Below are positions 37,516 to 46,134 of a stretch of 64,000 nucleotides of DNA, one piece after another. The first letter of the stretch is position 1. Each line of letters begins with the position of its first letter. The notes beneath the pieces were generated by a model. The model was given only the letters and a program-made list of their open reading frames with translations, did not search any database and was not told where the DNA came from. The position numbers and the translations under genes are program-made. This stretch comes from an uncultured Alphaproteobacteria bacterium (lineage in GTDB: Bacteria > Pseudomonadota > Alphaproteobacteria > SP197): assembly GCA_943787175.1 (NCBI GenBank), contig CALSLK010000007.1, positions 98,678 through 162,677 of the forward strand, given 5' to 3'.

Positions 37516-38925
37516 TCAGCCGATGGAATGGCCCATCTCTGTGGCCAGCCCGAGCAGGCGATGCCGGGCTTCTGCCAGGTTCGAGCGGATGGCAGCCAGG
37601 CGGCCGGCATCCTCCAGCAACCTGCCATGCTGCTTTTTCATCACGCCGTTGACGAACACCGTATCCACATTGGACTGGTTGGCATGGACCACGATGGTCT
37701 GCACCGGGTCGGTCACGGGGAAGAGGTTGAGGTCGTTCTTGCGCAACAGCACGATGTCAGCCTTCTTGCCCACCACCAGCGAACCCGTCTGTGATTCCAG
37801 ACCCATGGCGCAGGCGTTGTTGATCGTTGCCCATTCCAGCACATCGTTGGAATCACACGAGATCTCCTGGGCCGTGACAATGCCGTCCACATCCGGGCGC
37901 CCCTTGCTCTCGCGCCGGGCCGCGGGGTCATAGGCTTCCATCGAGTCAAACGCGGCCTGCAGCTTGTCTGAGCCTTTCATGATGTCGAACATGTTGCCGG
38001 AAACTTCGATCTCTGTATCGATGGCGATGGAAGGTTTGCCGCCGGCGCGGATTACGCTGCTGATCATCGGTGCCCGCGGCACGCCGACTTCAATGGTCGC
38101 TGTGGCCGTGATCGAAGCCCCCTGATCGACCAGCAGCTGCACTTCGTCCTGCTCGAAGAAGTTGGCATGCACGGCATTGTGGCGCGGGTCCATCAGGCCT
38201 TCATCCACGATGGTCTGATACCCGCCCGGTGTCTTGCGGGCGTCGCCGCCCCAGACATGGGCGCTGGTCATCAGGTCGTATTCGCGTGCCAGGGCAAAGT
38301 CATGCCGGTTCACCTCGATCCCGGCATAGTCGGGACCCAGGATGCACATGGCCAGCGAAACCATGCCCTCGTTCGTGGCAAAGCGGCCTTCACGCAGGCG
38401 CTTGATTTCATGGGCAGGGAAGGGACGTTCGGAAAAGTGCGGTTCGCCTTCCTTCTGGTTCGGTTTGGGCGTGCCATGACCAAAGATGGACCGGATGCCG
38501 GATTCTTCCAGCGCCGCGATCACCATGTCGCTGTGATCGGGCGTTGCCGTGTTGTGACACCATTCCAGCATCGTGGTGCAGCCACTGTCGATCTGGTTCA
38601 GCGCGCCAAACAGCGTGGACTGATGAATATCGTCTGGTGTGAAATGTTCAGCCAGGCGGCCCAGCACCACGTCGAAATACTCGCTTTCCTTCCAGTCGGC
38701 ACCAAGGCCGCGCAGAACCGTTTCCCAGGCATGAATGTGGGGATTGATCAGGCCCGGCATGACGATCATGTCACTGGCATCGATCACCTCGGCATCGTCA
38801 ACCACAAGCCCCTGACCGATCTCTGCAATGGTTTCACCATCGATCAGCAGATCGCAGTGATCGAGCACGCCCAGCTTGCGATCCACGGTGACGATGGTCG
38901 CATTCTTCAGCAGGGTTCTTGTCAT
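37516..38925 (-). CDS. Amidohydrolase (TRZ/ATZ, cytosine-deaminase-like)
   Basis: A 469-residue metal-dependent hydrolase. Metal ligands are visible in IVMPGLINPHIHAWETVL (His-x-His), in LMTSAHVWGGDARKTPGGYQ, in NAVHANFFEQDEVQLLVDQG and in KPSIAIDTEIEVSGNMFDIM, the last giving the aspartate. The small beta domain at both ends (MTRTLLKNATIVTVDRKLGV and the C-terminal LVVGKKADIVLLRKNDLNLF) is typical of the chlorohydrolase/aminohydrolase group, which deaminate or dechlorinate heterocycles. The substrate is unknown. The truncated ligase fragment and the multicopper oxidase lie upstream on the same strand. Confidence 0.87.
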   Translation of the reverse strand: MTRTLLKNATIVTVDRKLGVLDHCDLLIDGETIAEIGQGLVVDDAEVIDASDMIVMPGLINPHIHAWETVLRGLGADWKESEYFDVVLGRLAEHFTPDDIHQSTLFGALNQIDSGCTTMLEWCHNTATPDHSDMVIAALEESGIRSIFGHGTPKPNQKEGEPHFSERPFPAHEIKRLREGRFATNEGMVSLAMCILGPDYAGIEVNRHDFALAREYDLMTSAHVWGGDARKTPGGYQTIVDEGLMDPRHNAVHANFFEQDEVQLLVDQGASITATATIEVGVPRAPMISSVIRAGGKPSIAIDTEIEVSGNMFDIMKGSDKLQAAFDSMEAYDPAARRESKGRPDVDGIVTAQEISCDSNDVLEWATINNACAMGLESQTGSLVVGKKADIVLLRKNDLNLFPVTDPVQTIVVHANQSNVDTVFVNGVMKKQHGRLLEDAGRLAAIRSNLAEARHRLLGLATEMGHSIG

Positions 38926-38934
38926 GAGGTGTCC

Positions 38935-39172
38935 TTAAGCGGTCGGCAACACGTGATCCCTGAACCGCTCACGAAGCTGCAGTTTGGAAACCTTGCCCGT
39001 TGCGGTGTGGGGAAGCTCGTCGACAAAGGCGATGTCGTCGGGCATCCACCAGCTTGCTATACGTGTCTTCAGGTGTTCGCGGATCGCATCGGCATCATGA
39101 TTTTTGCCCGGATGTGCCACGATGATCAGCATCGGGCGTTCCTGCCATTTTGGGTGCGGCATGGCGACCGCA
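38935..39172 (-). pseudogene. 3' fragment of a fatty-acyl-CoA ligase
   Basis: The last 75 residues (MPHPKWQERPMLIIVAHPGK ... LPHTATGKVSKLQLRERFRD) match the C-terminus of the complete ligase at 41307-42941 with only about seven differences; the DNA is also clearly related. Homology stops abruptly at about 39172, next to the stop codon of the multicopper oxidase (39176-39178). The rest of this ligase copy is absent. A tandem pair of ligases in which one was mostly replaced by the oxidase gene fits; a misassembly is the main alternative. Confidence 0.85.
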
Positions 39173-39175
39173 CCG

Positions 39176-41224
39176 TCACTGTCCAGTATCGCGAACCTCC
39201 ATCAGCGCCATCATGCCGCCATCCTCGTGCAGCAGGATGTGGCAGTGGTAGACGAACTCGCCAACCTGTTCGGGGCGATCGAAGTGAATGCGCAGCTTGA
39301 CCGCCTGACCCACCAGCACAGGATAGTTGTCGTGCCAGAGCCTGGTATCAGGCGAAAAATCATCACCTGTGCCGACCACCTCGAGCACCTGGAAACGGCT
39401 CTGGTGGATATGAAAGTTGTGCCCCTCGTTGGAGGCGTTGACCACCCACCAGGTTTCGACTGAGGGGTACGGCACGCAGGTGTCGAGCTCCGCGTTGAAG
39501 CACTTGCCTCGGTTGGCCGCCGTCGTGTCGCCGAAGGATGTGGCGTAAAGATCGCCAAGCGCCTTGTCATAGGTCGTCAGTATCTCGTCGAGCGAAGAAG
39601 GGTTGCCGACCGTCGCGAACGTCGTGCCGATCGTGTTGAAGAAGTTTTCGTCACCCGGCGCGATCGGACAGTTCGGCGGCACGGCATAGTCGACCCCGGG
39701 CATCTGATCGGCGGAAAACTCCTGGACGTTGAAGACGACCATGCGGCTTTCGTCCGGGCCCAGGCGCGGACAACTCTCGTCACCGGACCCGGCGTAGCTC
39801 GTGGCCACACCCGCAGGCGCTTGCCCCTCCACGTTGACCACGCTGGGTGCGGGGGCCCCGCTGCCGTCGCCGGTCGGCACGAAGACCACTTCGGTGAGGT
39901 CGACCGGCGGCCAGGTGGCGCCTTCGCCCGGCTTCTCGCCGGTCAGGAAGCCAGCCTGGCGCAGCACGGCGTGGGCGCCCTCTTCGGGCACGGACCGGCC
40001 GCTGCCGTCGTCGTAGGCGACGTAGATCTCGATGCGTGAACTCGGCATCATCAGCAGGCTGTCGCGCACCAGCGCGCTTTCGGCATTGGGCTGTCCAACC
40101 GCGACGCCGTCGACGCTGACGATCTGGAAGGGCAGCTTGCGTTCGCTGCCGTCGGCCAGGGTCTCCACCAGTTCCAGGTTATAGGTGATGTCCGCGCCGG
40201 TATTGGCGATGCGCCAGAGCTGGGGATGCCCCTCATCGACCTCGATCGTGGGATAAAGCTGGCCGTTGACGGTGAACAGCCAGGCCATGTCGTCGCCGTT
40301 AAGGCAGACGCCGGTGCTGATCGCGACCTTGTCGGCGTCGTCCCCGGTCAGCGAGCAGTTGGTGTCGGACGGCGTGTCGTTGACGTGCCACATCTCATCG
40401 CCCGCCTCGCGGGTGAGCTGCAGGTCCTTCAACATCAGCAGCCGGTGTTCGAGCTCGCCGGTGTCGGGCGTGTCGCCGATGTAGTCGTTGGGCAGGCCCA
40501 CGGTCATCAGGCCCGCGAGGCCGCCGCCGACCTGGGCCTCCGAAAGACCGTGGGGGTGTGGGTGATACCAGAACAGTCCGACGGGGTGATCCGACGGAAT
40601 CGGGATGCTGTAGTCGCCCGAGCCGTCCACCACGGGGAGCACGACCGTGCTGTTGCGGCAGATGAAGCCCAACGCCGCCGACACCGAGTCCGGCGCCTGG
40701 GCGAGTTCGACCAGGCTGCCCACGGCGCTTGACGGCGCGGGTTCGGGATTGATCGGTCCAAGCGCGGTCGAAGCGAACAGCGGCAGGATGTTGTCGCCCA
40801 TGGGTTCGCTGAGGTTCGTGCCGCCCGCGTTGATCGGCGTGACCAACATACCGTGAGTGTGGATGTTCGAGATCTGTCCGAACGAACCTGACAGTTCGTT
40901 CGAGAACCGCACATCGATGGTATCGCCCGGGTCGATGCGCCAGACCTCCGGCATGTAGCTGCCGTTGTAGAGGTAGGCGTCGGCGATTTTGTAGTCGCCG
41001 ATCGTGATCTCGCCGCGCGAGGCGGTAAGCTCGACGGCGAGCACGTCGGGAGACGGGTTCGAGCAGTTGGGTGAGCGCGGCGTATCGCTCGCTGCGTCGG
41101 CATCGACGCTGGAGCACAGCGGCAGCGCTATGTCGGCCAAAGGCTCTGCCGAGGCCGCCTGTGCGGCCAGCCACACGCCGACACCGGCGAGCAGAGAGGT
41201 TCCAATCCGACCCTTGTACCTCAT
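39176..41224 (-). CDS. Periplasmic multicopper oxidase
   Basis: A 682-residue secreted copper oxidase. The N-terminal Sec signal (KGRIGTSLLAGVGVWLAAQA, cleavage after ASA) sends it to the periplasm. Copper ligands: SNIHTHGMLV, FWYHPHPHGLSEAQ, GHNFHIHQSRFQ and FVYHCHILLHEDGGMM, which together supply the type 2/3 centres and the type 1 Cys, His, Met set. Length and long inserts resemble bacterial laccase/CotA-like or bilirubin-oxidase-like enzymes. It should oxidise phenols, amines or metal ions with O2. Codon and base usage look richer in GCG/GTC/CGT than neighbours, and it sits exactly against a truncated ligase, suggesting acquisition from elsewhere. Confidence 0.92.
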   Translation of the reverse strand: MRYKGRIGTSLLAGVGVWLAAQAASAEPLADIALPLCSSVDADAASDTPRSPNCSNPSPDVLAVELTASRGEITIGDYKIADAYLYNGSYMPEVWRIDPGDTIDVRFSNELSGSFGQISNIHTHGMLVTPINAGGTNLSEPMGDNILPLFASTALGPINPEPAPSSAVGSLVELAQAPDSVSAALGFICRNSTVVLPVVDGSGDYSIPIPSDHPVGLFWYHPHPHGLSEAQVGGGLAGLMTVGLPNDYIGDTPDTGELEHRLLMLKDLQLTREAGDEMWHVNDTPSDTNCSLTGDDADKVAISTGVCLNGDDMAWLFTVNGQLYPTIEVDEGHPQLWRIANTGADITYNLELVETLADGSERKLPFQIVSVDGVAVGQPNAESALVRDSLLMMPSSRIEIYVAYDDGSGRSVPEEGAHAVLRQAGFLTGEKPGEGATWPPVDLTEVVFVPTGDGSGAPAPSVVNVEGQAPAGVATSYAGSGDESCPRLGPDESRMVVFNVQEFSADQMPGVDYAVPPNCPIAPGDENFFNTIGTTFATVGNPSSLDEILTTYDKALGDLYATSFGDTTAANRGKCFNAELDTCVPYPSVETWWVVNASNEGHNFHIHQSRFQVLEVVGTGDDFSPDTRLWHDNYPVLVGQAVKLRIHFDRPEQVGEFVYHCHILLHEDGGMMALMEVRDTGQ

Positions 41225-41306
41225 GACATTTCTCCGAACCGAAGCCTGACGATCAAATCTGACGACGAAGAATCAATTCATGGCACAGGTGCGTGAGCGC
41301 TACAAC

Positions 41307-42941
41307 TCACGCCGTCGACAGCACGTGGTCCTTGAACCGTTCACGTAGCTGCAGTTTGGAGACCTTGCCCGTGGCGGTGTGGGGAAGCTCTTCGACAAAG
41401 GCGATGTCGTCTGGCATCCACCAACTCGCGATACGACTCTTGAGATGCTCCCGGATCGCTTCCGCGCCGGGATTCTTTCCCGGATGTGCCACGATGATCA
41501 GCATCGGGCGTTCCTGCCATTTGGGGTGCGGCATGGCGATGGCCGCGGCTTCGGCCACATCGGGATGGCTCATCGCCTCGTTTTCCAGGTCGATCGAGCT
41601 GATCCACTCGCCACCCGACTTGATCAGGTCCTTGGTCCGGTCGGTAATCTGGAGCAACGCGCCGTCTGAAATCGTGGCAACGTCGCCGGTGCGAAACCAA
41701 CCATCCCCAGTCATGGCGGCGGCACTTGCTTCCTCGTTCCTGTAGTAGCCATTGATGATCCACGGGCCACGGCACTGGAGTTCACCCTGGGTCTCGCCGT
41801 CATGGGGCAGCTCGTTGCCGTCTTCATCGATCAGACGCAGCTCGACGCCAAAGAACTGACGCTGCCGCAGTTTCTGCTCATGGCGGGCATCACCTTCCAG
41901 ACCCTCCATTTCCGGTCCGTTTGCCCCGGCGCAGCATACCGGGCTGGTTTCTGTCATGCCCCAGCCCTGCACCACGTTCAGCCCATATTCTTCCTCGTAC
42001 GCCTTGATCATGGAAAGCGGGATGGCAGCACCGCCACTGACAAGATGCGACAGGGTGGTGAACCGCTTTCCGGTTTCGCGCAGATGGGTCAGCAGGCCCA
42101 TCCAGATCGTGGGAACGCCCAGGGTCAGTGTCACGCCTTCGTTCTCCAGCAGTTCATAAATGCTCTCGCCGTCCAGCTTGGGACCGGGCAGCACCAGCTT
42201 GGTCCCGGCAATGGGTGCGGCATAGGGCTGACCCCAGGCCTGGACGTGGAACATCGGCACAACCGGCAGCACGCAGGTGCCCAGGCCAAAGGGCATCACG
42301 CCAGGTGCCAGCAGGCCCAGAGCGTGCAGCACGGTCGAGCGATGGCTGTAGAGGGAGCCCTTGGGATTGCCCGTGGTGCCTGACGTGTAACACATGGCCG
42401 ACGCGGTTTTTTCGTCGAGCAGGGGCCAGTCAAAGGTTTCGGGTTGGCCAGCCAGCAATTCTTCGTAACACAGGGCATTGGGCAATGATGTCTCGGGCAT
42501 GTTCTCCCGATCGCTCATCACGATGTAGGCCTTCACGCCGGGGAACTTGTCGGCCATTTTTTCGACCACCGGCAGCAGATTGCTGTCGATGAAGATCACC
42601 CGGTCGTCGGCATGGTTGACAATGTATTCCAATTGATCGGCAAACAGGCGCGGGTTGAGTGTGTGGCACACTGCACCGATGCCAGAGACACCGTAGTAAA
42701 GCTCAAAATGCCGGAACGTGTTCCAGGCGATGGTGCCAACCCGGTCGCCTTCCTCAATACCCAGCGCCTTCAGCGCATGGGCAAGCTGGGCGGTGCGTTT
42801 GTAGGCATCGCGATAGCCGTAACGATGGATCGGGCCCTCAACCGTGCGGCTCACGACCTCTATTGTGGGAAATGCCTTGGCTGCATGTTTCAAGATATCG
42901 ATGATCTGCAGCGGCCGATCCATCATCTGGCCTTCAAGCAT
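41307..42941 (-). CDS. Fatty-acyl-CoA ligase (long-chain type, FadD-like)
   Basis: A 544-residue AMP-forming ligase. The start at 42941 (MLEGQMMDRPLQIIDILKHA) has GGGAG upstream; an in-frame extension to 43052 is rejected because it overlaps the divergent gene and lacks family similarity. Motifs: SAMCYTSGTTGNPKGSLYSH (P-loop), VVQGWGMTETSPVCC, GWFRTGDVATISDGALLQIT, DRTKDLIKSGGEWISSIDLE and LPHTATGKVSKLQLRERF. It activates a fatty or aromatic acid to its CoA ester. A truncated copy of its 3' end lies 2.2 kb downstream beyond the multicopper oxidase. Confidence 0.92.
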   Translation of the reverse strand: MLEGQMMDRPLQIIDILKHAAKAFPTIEVVSRTVEGPIHRYGYRDAYKRTAQLAHALKALGIEEGDRVGTIAWNTFRHFELYYGVSGIGAVCHTLNPRLFADQLEYIVNHADDRVIFIDSNLLPVVEKMADKFPGVKAYIVMSDRENMPETSLPNALCYEELLAGQPETFDWPLLDEKTASAMCYTSGTTGNPKGSLYSHRSTVLHALGLLAPGVMPFGLGTCVLPVVPMFHVQAWGQPYAAPIAGTKLVLPGPKLDGESIYELLENEGVTLTLGVPTIWMGLLTHLRETGKRFTTLSHLVSGGAAIPLSMIKAYEEEYGLNVVQGWGMTETSPVCCAGANGPEMEGLEGDARHEQKLRQRQFFGVELRLIDEDGNELPHDGETQGELQCRGPWIINGYYRNEEASAAAMTGDGWFRTGDVATISDGALLQITDRTKDLIKSGGEWISSIDLENEAMSHPDVAEAAAIAMPHPKWQERPMLIIVAHPGKNPGAEAIREHLKSRIASWWMPDDIAFVEELPHTATGKVSKLQLRERFKDHVLSTA

Positions 42942-43050
42942 GGTCGTCTCCCGGTAAGGTTGCCCATTGTTGGGGCAATCATAGCGTCTGCAAGGCATGG
43001 TGCCAGCGCCGAAAACGGGATTAGGATGATGGCGACAAACGGAGGCGACC

Positions 43051-44355
43051 ATGGCCGATATCTTTGCCGACGGATTTTGCGAGACGCCCTACTGGTGGGA
43101 TCTGGCACCACTTGAGGAGAACGACGAGCCGACACCGGCGTCTAAGGCCGATGTTGTCATCGTCGGCTCTGGCAATGTCGGCCTCTCGGCAGCACTTTCG
43201 CTCGCGCGTCTGGATCGTAAGGTTGTTGTGCTTGATGCCCAGGAAATCGGTCACGGAGCCAGCACGCGCAATGCCGGTTATCTCGGCCGTGGGCTCGGCT
43301 TCAAATATAGTGACCTGGCTGCAAAGCTCGGGCGTGAGGACGCCGCGAAACTCGCCAGCGTTGCGGTCGCCGCTCATGATTACACCGCTGCCTTGATTCG
43401 AACTGAACAGATCACCTGTGCCTATCGCGATACCGGCCGGTTCATCGCCGCCCCCTCTAAGAAGGCTTACGACAAACTCTCCAAAGACCTCGATCTGATG
43501 CGCCATGACGGCGTGCCGATCGATGCCGAGATGATTCCGCGTGAACGCCAACACGAAGAAATCGCCAGCGACATCTATCACGGCGGCCAGCTCCTTCGCG
43601 GCAACGGCATCATGCATCCAGGCCTCATGCATCGGGGCCTCGTTGAACGTGCTCGCAGCCAGGGTGCCGACGTGATCGGTTTCTGCCCGGTGACGTCCGT
43701 TGACCGCCATAGTGGCGGTTTCACCGTCACGACACCCAAGGGCAAGATCGAGACCCGGGACGTCTTCATTGCCACCAACGGTTACACACCCAAGGCGTTC
43801 CCGTGGCAGCGCCGACGTGTCGTGCCTGCTTCAGCTTTCATGATTGCGACCGAAACTCTGTCTCCCGAACTCATGGCCAAAGTCTTGCCCGGCGGCCGAC
43901 CGCTGCTGGAAAACCGCAACACGCCACTTTGGATTCGCCCCAACGAAGACGGCACCCGAATTCTGTTCGGGGGCACCACGGGCGAGGATCTGGGATCTCT
44001 GACTGCCAAGGCACATCACCTCTATTCGGAAATGACCCGCGTCGTGCCAGCTCTCGACGGCGTCAAACTCACCCACTGCTGGACCGGCAAGGTCGCCATG
44101 AGCTTCGATTTTCTGCCCCATACCGGCACCCATGACGGCATGCATTACGCCATGGGCTGGTGCGCCACCGGCATTCCCATGGGCACCTATCTGGGCCACC
44201 AGACCGCCCTACGCATCACCGGTGATCCCGCATCGGTCACAGCTCTGGATGACCGCCCGTTTCCTACCTGGCCGTTCTACTATGGCGATCCCTGGTTTAT
44301 GCGCTGGGCCGTCTGGTGGCTTCAGTATCAGGACCGCCAGATGATGAAGGACTAG
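43051..44355 (+). CDS. FAD-dependent amine/amino-acid oxidase (DAO family, PuuB-like)
   Basis: A 434-residue flavoprotein. ADVVIVGSGNVGLSAALSLA (residues 33-52) is the FAD-binding Rossmann motif and ARLDRKVVVLDAQEIGHGAS continues it. The C-terminal TGKVAMSFDFLPHTGTHDGM and GWCATGIPMGTYLGHQTALR are the family's FAD-contact region. The closest functional group by pattern is gamma-glutamylputrescine oxidase and similar amine oxidases producing aldehyde, ammonia and H2O2. The N-terminal DGFCETPYWWD is characteristic of that group. Divergent from the ligase with 109 bases between and overlapping the transporter gene at its 3' end by four bases. Confidence 0.85.
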   Translation: MADIFADGFCETPYWWDLAPLEENDEPTPASKADVVIVGSGNVGLSAALSLARLDRKVVVLDAQEIGHGASTRNAGYLGRGLGFKYSDLAAKLGREDAAKLASVAVAAHDYTAALIRTEQITCAYRDTGRFIAAPSKKAYDKLSKDLDLMRHDGVPIDAEMIPRERQHEEIASDIYHGGQLLRGNGIMHPGLMHRGLVERARSQGADVIGFCPVTSVDRHSGGFTVTTPKGKIETRDVFIATNGYTPKAFPWQRRRVVPASAFMIATETLSPELMAKVLPGGRPLLENRNTPLWIRPNEDGTRILFGGTTGEDLGSLTAKAHHLYSEMTRVVPALDGVKLTHCWTGKVAMSFDFLPHTGTHDGMHYAMGWCATGIPMGTYLGHQTALRITGDPASVTALDDRPFPTWPFYYGDPWFMRWAVWWLQYQDRQMMKD

Positions 44356-45281
44356 CTCTTTCGCATGGCCCTTGCAGCCATCACCTGCGCGTAGATAACA
44401 CCTGCCAGAATGACGAGGCCGCCCAGGATGTGATGCCAGGTCGGCATGATGCCGAACCACATGGCAAGCAGGATGGCGATCACGGGCACGAAGTTGGCAA
44501 AGATTGACATCAGCGTGACGCCAAGGCGGCTGACTCCGGTGTGCCACATCAGATTGCCCAGTGCGATGGGAACGACCGCAATGAAAAGCGCTATGGGAAC
44601 GGTCGTGCTGTTTAGCGGCACATGAATGTCGGCCAGACCCGTAAGCCAAAGGGCAATTGTCAGCACGGTGAGCAGAATGCCGCCTGGCAGCATGGTGTAG
44701 GCCACGATTTCAAGCTGGCTGAACCCCTTGAGCCAGCGCTGGGCGGCAACGGAATACCACGTCCAGAAACACAGACTCACCAGCATGGATCCCTCGCCAC
44801 CGGTCAGCTCAGCCTGCCCAAGCTGGGCCGACTTGATGACGATTCCGCCAACGCAGGCCAGTGCGATGCCAATGCCGATGCCCTTCTGCAGGGGAATCTG
44901 GAACAACACTCTTGCTACCAACGCCGCAACCAGTGGGCCCATGGCGTAGATTACTGCAACGGCGATGGAACCCGAGGTTGCGACCGCCAGCGTCGTCAGG
45001 CTTGAAGAAACGGCGGGACCAAAGATGCCCAGTAGGGTCAACTGACGCCAGGGCAGGGCGCGACGAATGGGGAATTGTCGGCTACGCGCCCACAGCAGCA
45101 GCAACAGGGCCAGGGCGCCGATCAACTGACGCGAGGCGGTGGTCGAGAACATGTCCCATTGCAGCAGAAGCTGTTCGACCAGGGGGAAGTTCGTACCCCA
45201 GACCAGCATGACAACCACGGCGGCACCGTTGCCGACCAGCAGGTCACCCCGTTTCAGAGCAGGGGCGGGCTCAGGTTTCAT
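44352..45281 (-). CDS. EamA-type drug/metabolite transporter
   Basis: A 309-residue inner-membrane protein with ten predicted spans arranged as two EamA repeats. The first begins GNGAAVVVMLVWGTNFPLVE, the second GSMLVSLCFWTWYSVAAQRW, and the conserved gating text is VVPIALGNLMWHTGVSRLGV. DMT transporters export metabolites or amino acids; the cargo is not predictable. It overlaps the acetolactate decarboxylase by four bases, so both are on one mRNA, which suggests export of a compound linked to that enzyme. Confidence 0.88.
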   Translation of the reverse strand: MKPEPAPALKRGDLLVGNGAAVVVMLVWGTNFPLVEQLLLQWDMFSTTASRQLIGALALLLLLWARSRQFPIRRALPWRQLTLLGIFGPAVSSSLTTLAVATSGSIAVAVIYAMGPLVAALVARVLFQIPLQKGIGIGIALACVGGIVIKSAQLGQAELTGGEGSMLVSLCFWTWYSVAAQRWLKGFSQLEIVAYTMLPGGILLTVLTIALWLTGLADIHVPLNSTTVPIALFIAVVPIALGNLMWHTGVSRLGVTLMSIFANFVPVIAILLAMWFGIMPTWHHILGGLVILAGVIYAQVMAARAMRKS

Positions 45282-46039
45282 GTGCGGCGTTCACGCTCGA
45301 CACGGTCCAGCCGTTCGCGGTCGTCTGCCGACATGCCTGCGGTCAGCCGGGTCATGCCATCCTCTGCGGCCAGATGCAGATGATCGGTATCGTCAATCTC
45401 GATCGTGATGTCAGACAACACGGCGCCATGGCAATGGCCGCCCAGGCGTCCGTTATCGATGATCAGATGCAGGTGGTAGCCCGGAACGCCGACCGGCGCT
45501 GAATCAGCAGGAAAGCGGAACCCGACCAGCACGCCTTCCAGGCCTTGTTCATGGAATTCGGCCTGGCTCTTGCTGGCGGTATCCAGATCGGTGCCGTCGG
45601 TCTGGCGGCGCATGACGCGGAATTGCAGGTCATCAAACCGCGCGCTGATCTTGACCGCACAGAGCGCATCCTGTTCGGGCAGCTCAGCGTCAATTGCAGC
45701 CTGTACGGCTTCCAGGTCACAGGGGCCATCCAGACGGATCGTGATGTCGGTCTGGAAGTGTTTCACCACGGCAAACGGCGCCTGGCTTTCGGGATCTACA
45801 GCATCGCCCGATCCGTCAGGGCCAAAGCGATAGTACAGGCCGTCCACGGCGGCCATTTCGCCATCCAGTCCGGTAAACGTGCCCAGGCCGAAATCACCAT
45901 GGCGCATGATTTCGCCATAACGCATGGCACCGGAATAGTCGGCGTCCAGCAGCCTGCCGATGGTCTCGACCTGAAAGACCTCATCGGGTGTGCAGCGACC
46001 CTGAAGATAGGTGTGAAGATGCTGAACCAGACGTTTCAT
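45278..46039 (-). CDS. Alpha-acetolactate decarboxylase
   Basis: A 253-residue BudA/AlsD family protein. EIMRHGDFGLGTFTGLDGEM is the family hallmark; further DGLYYRFGPDGSGDAVDP, AVVKHFQTDITIRLDGPCDL, and the zinc-site region PGYHLHLIIDNGRLGGHCHG with three histidines. The start is ATG 46039, preceded by CAGGAAAAGC; a longer frame to 46159 is excluded. It decarboxylates 2-acetolactate to (R)-acetoin. No acetolactate synthase gene is next to it. Translation is coupled to the downstream EamA transporter. Confidence 0.88.
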   Translation of the reverse strand: MKRLVQHLHTYLQGRCTPDEVFQVETIGRLLDADYSGAMRYGEIMRHGDFGLGTFTGLDGEMAAVDGLYYRFGPDGSGDAVDPESQAPFAVVKHFQTDITIRLDGPCDLEAVQAAIDAELPEQDALCAVKISARFDDLQFRVMRRQTDGTDLDTASKSQAEFHEQGLEGVLVGFRFPADSAPVGVPGYHLHLIIDNGRLGGHCHGAVLSDITIEIDDTDHLHLAAEDGMTRLTAGMSADDRERLDRVERERRT

Positions 46040-46071
46040 GCTTTTCCTGCTGCGGGTGTTTCTACTCCAGA

Positions 46072-46115
46072 CACGATAACGGCCGGGCTGCGCTGGGCAA
46101 CCCGGCCGTATCGTG
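46072..46115 (-). terminator. Strong stem-loop after the solute-binding-protein gene
   Basis: Arms CACGATA(A)CGGCCGGG (46072-46087) and CCCGGCCGTATCGTG (46101-46115) pair over 15 bp with one bulge and a 13-base loop. It lies 20 bases beyond the stop of the solute-binding-protein gene and just upstream of the acetolactate decarboxylase start on the same strand, so it should separate the two transcripts. No clear T-run follows. Confidence 0.6.
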
Positions 46116-46134
46116 ATCGTCAAAGAAGCTGCGA

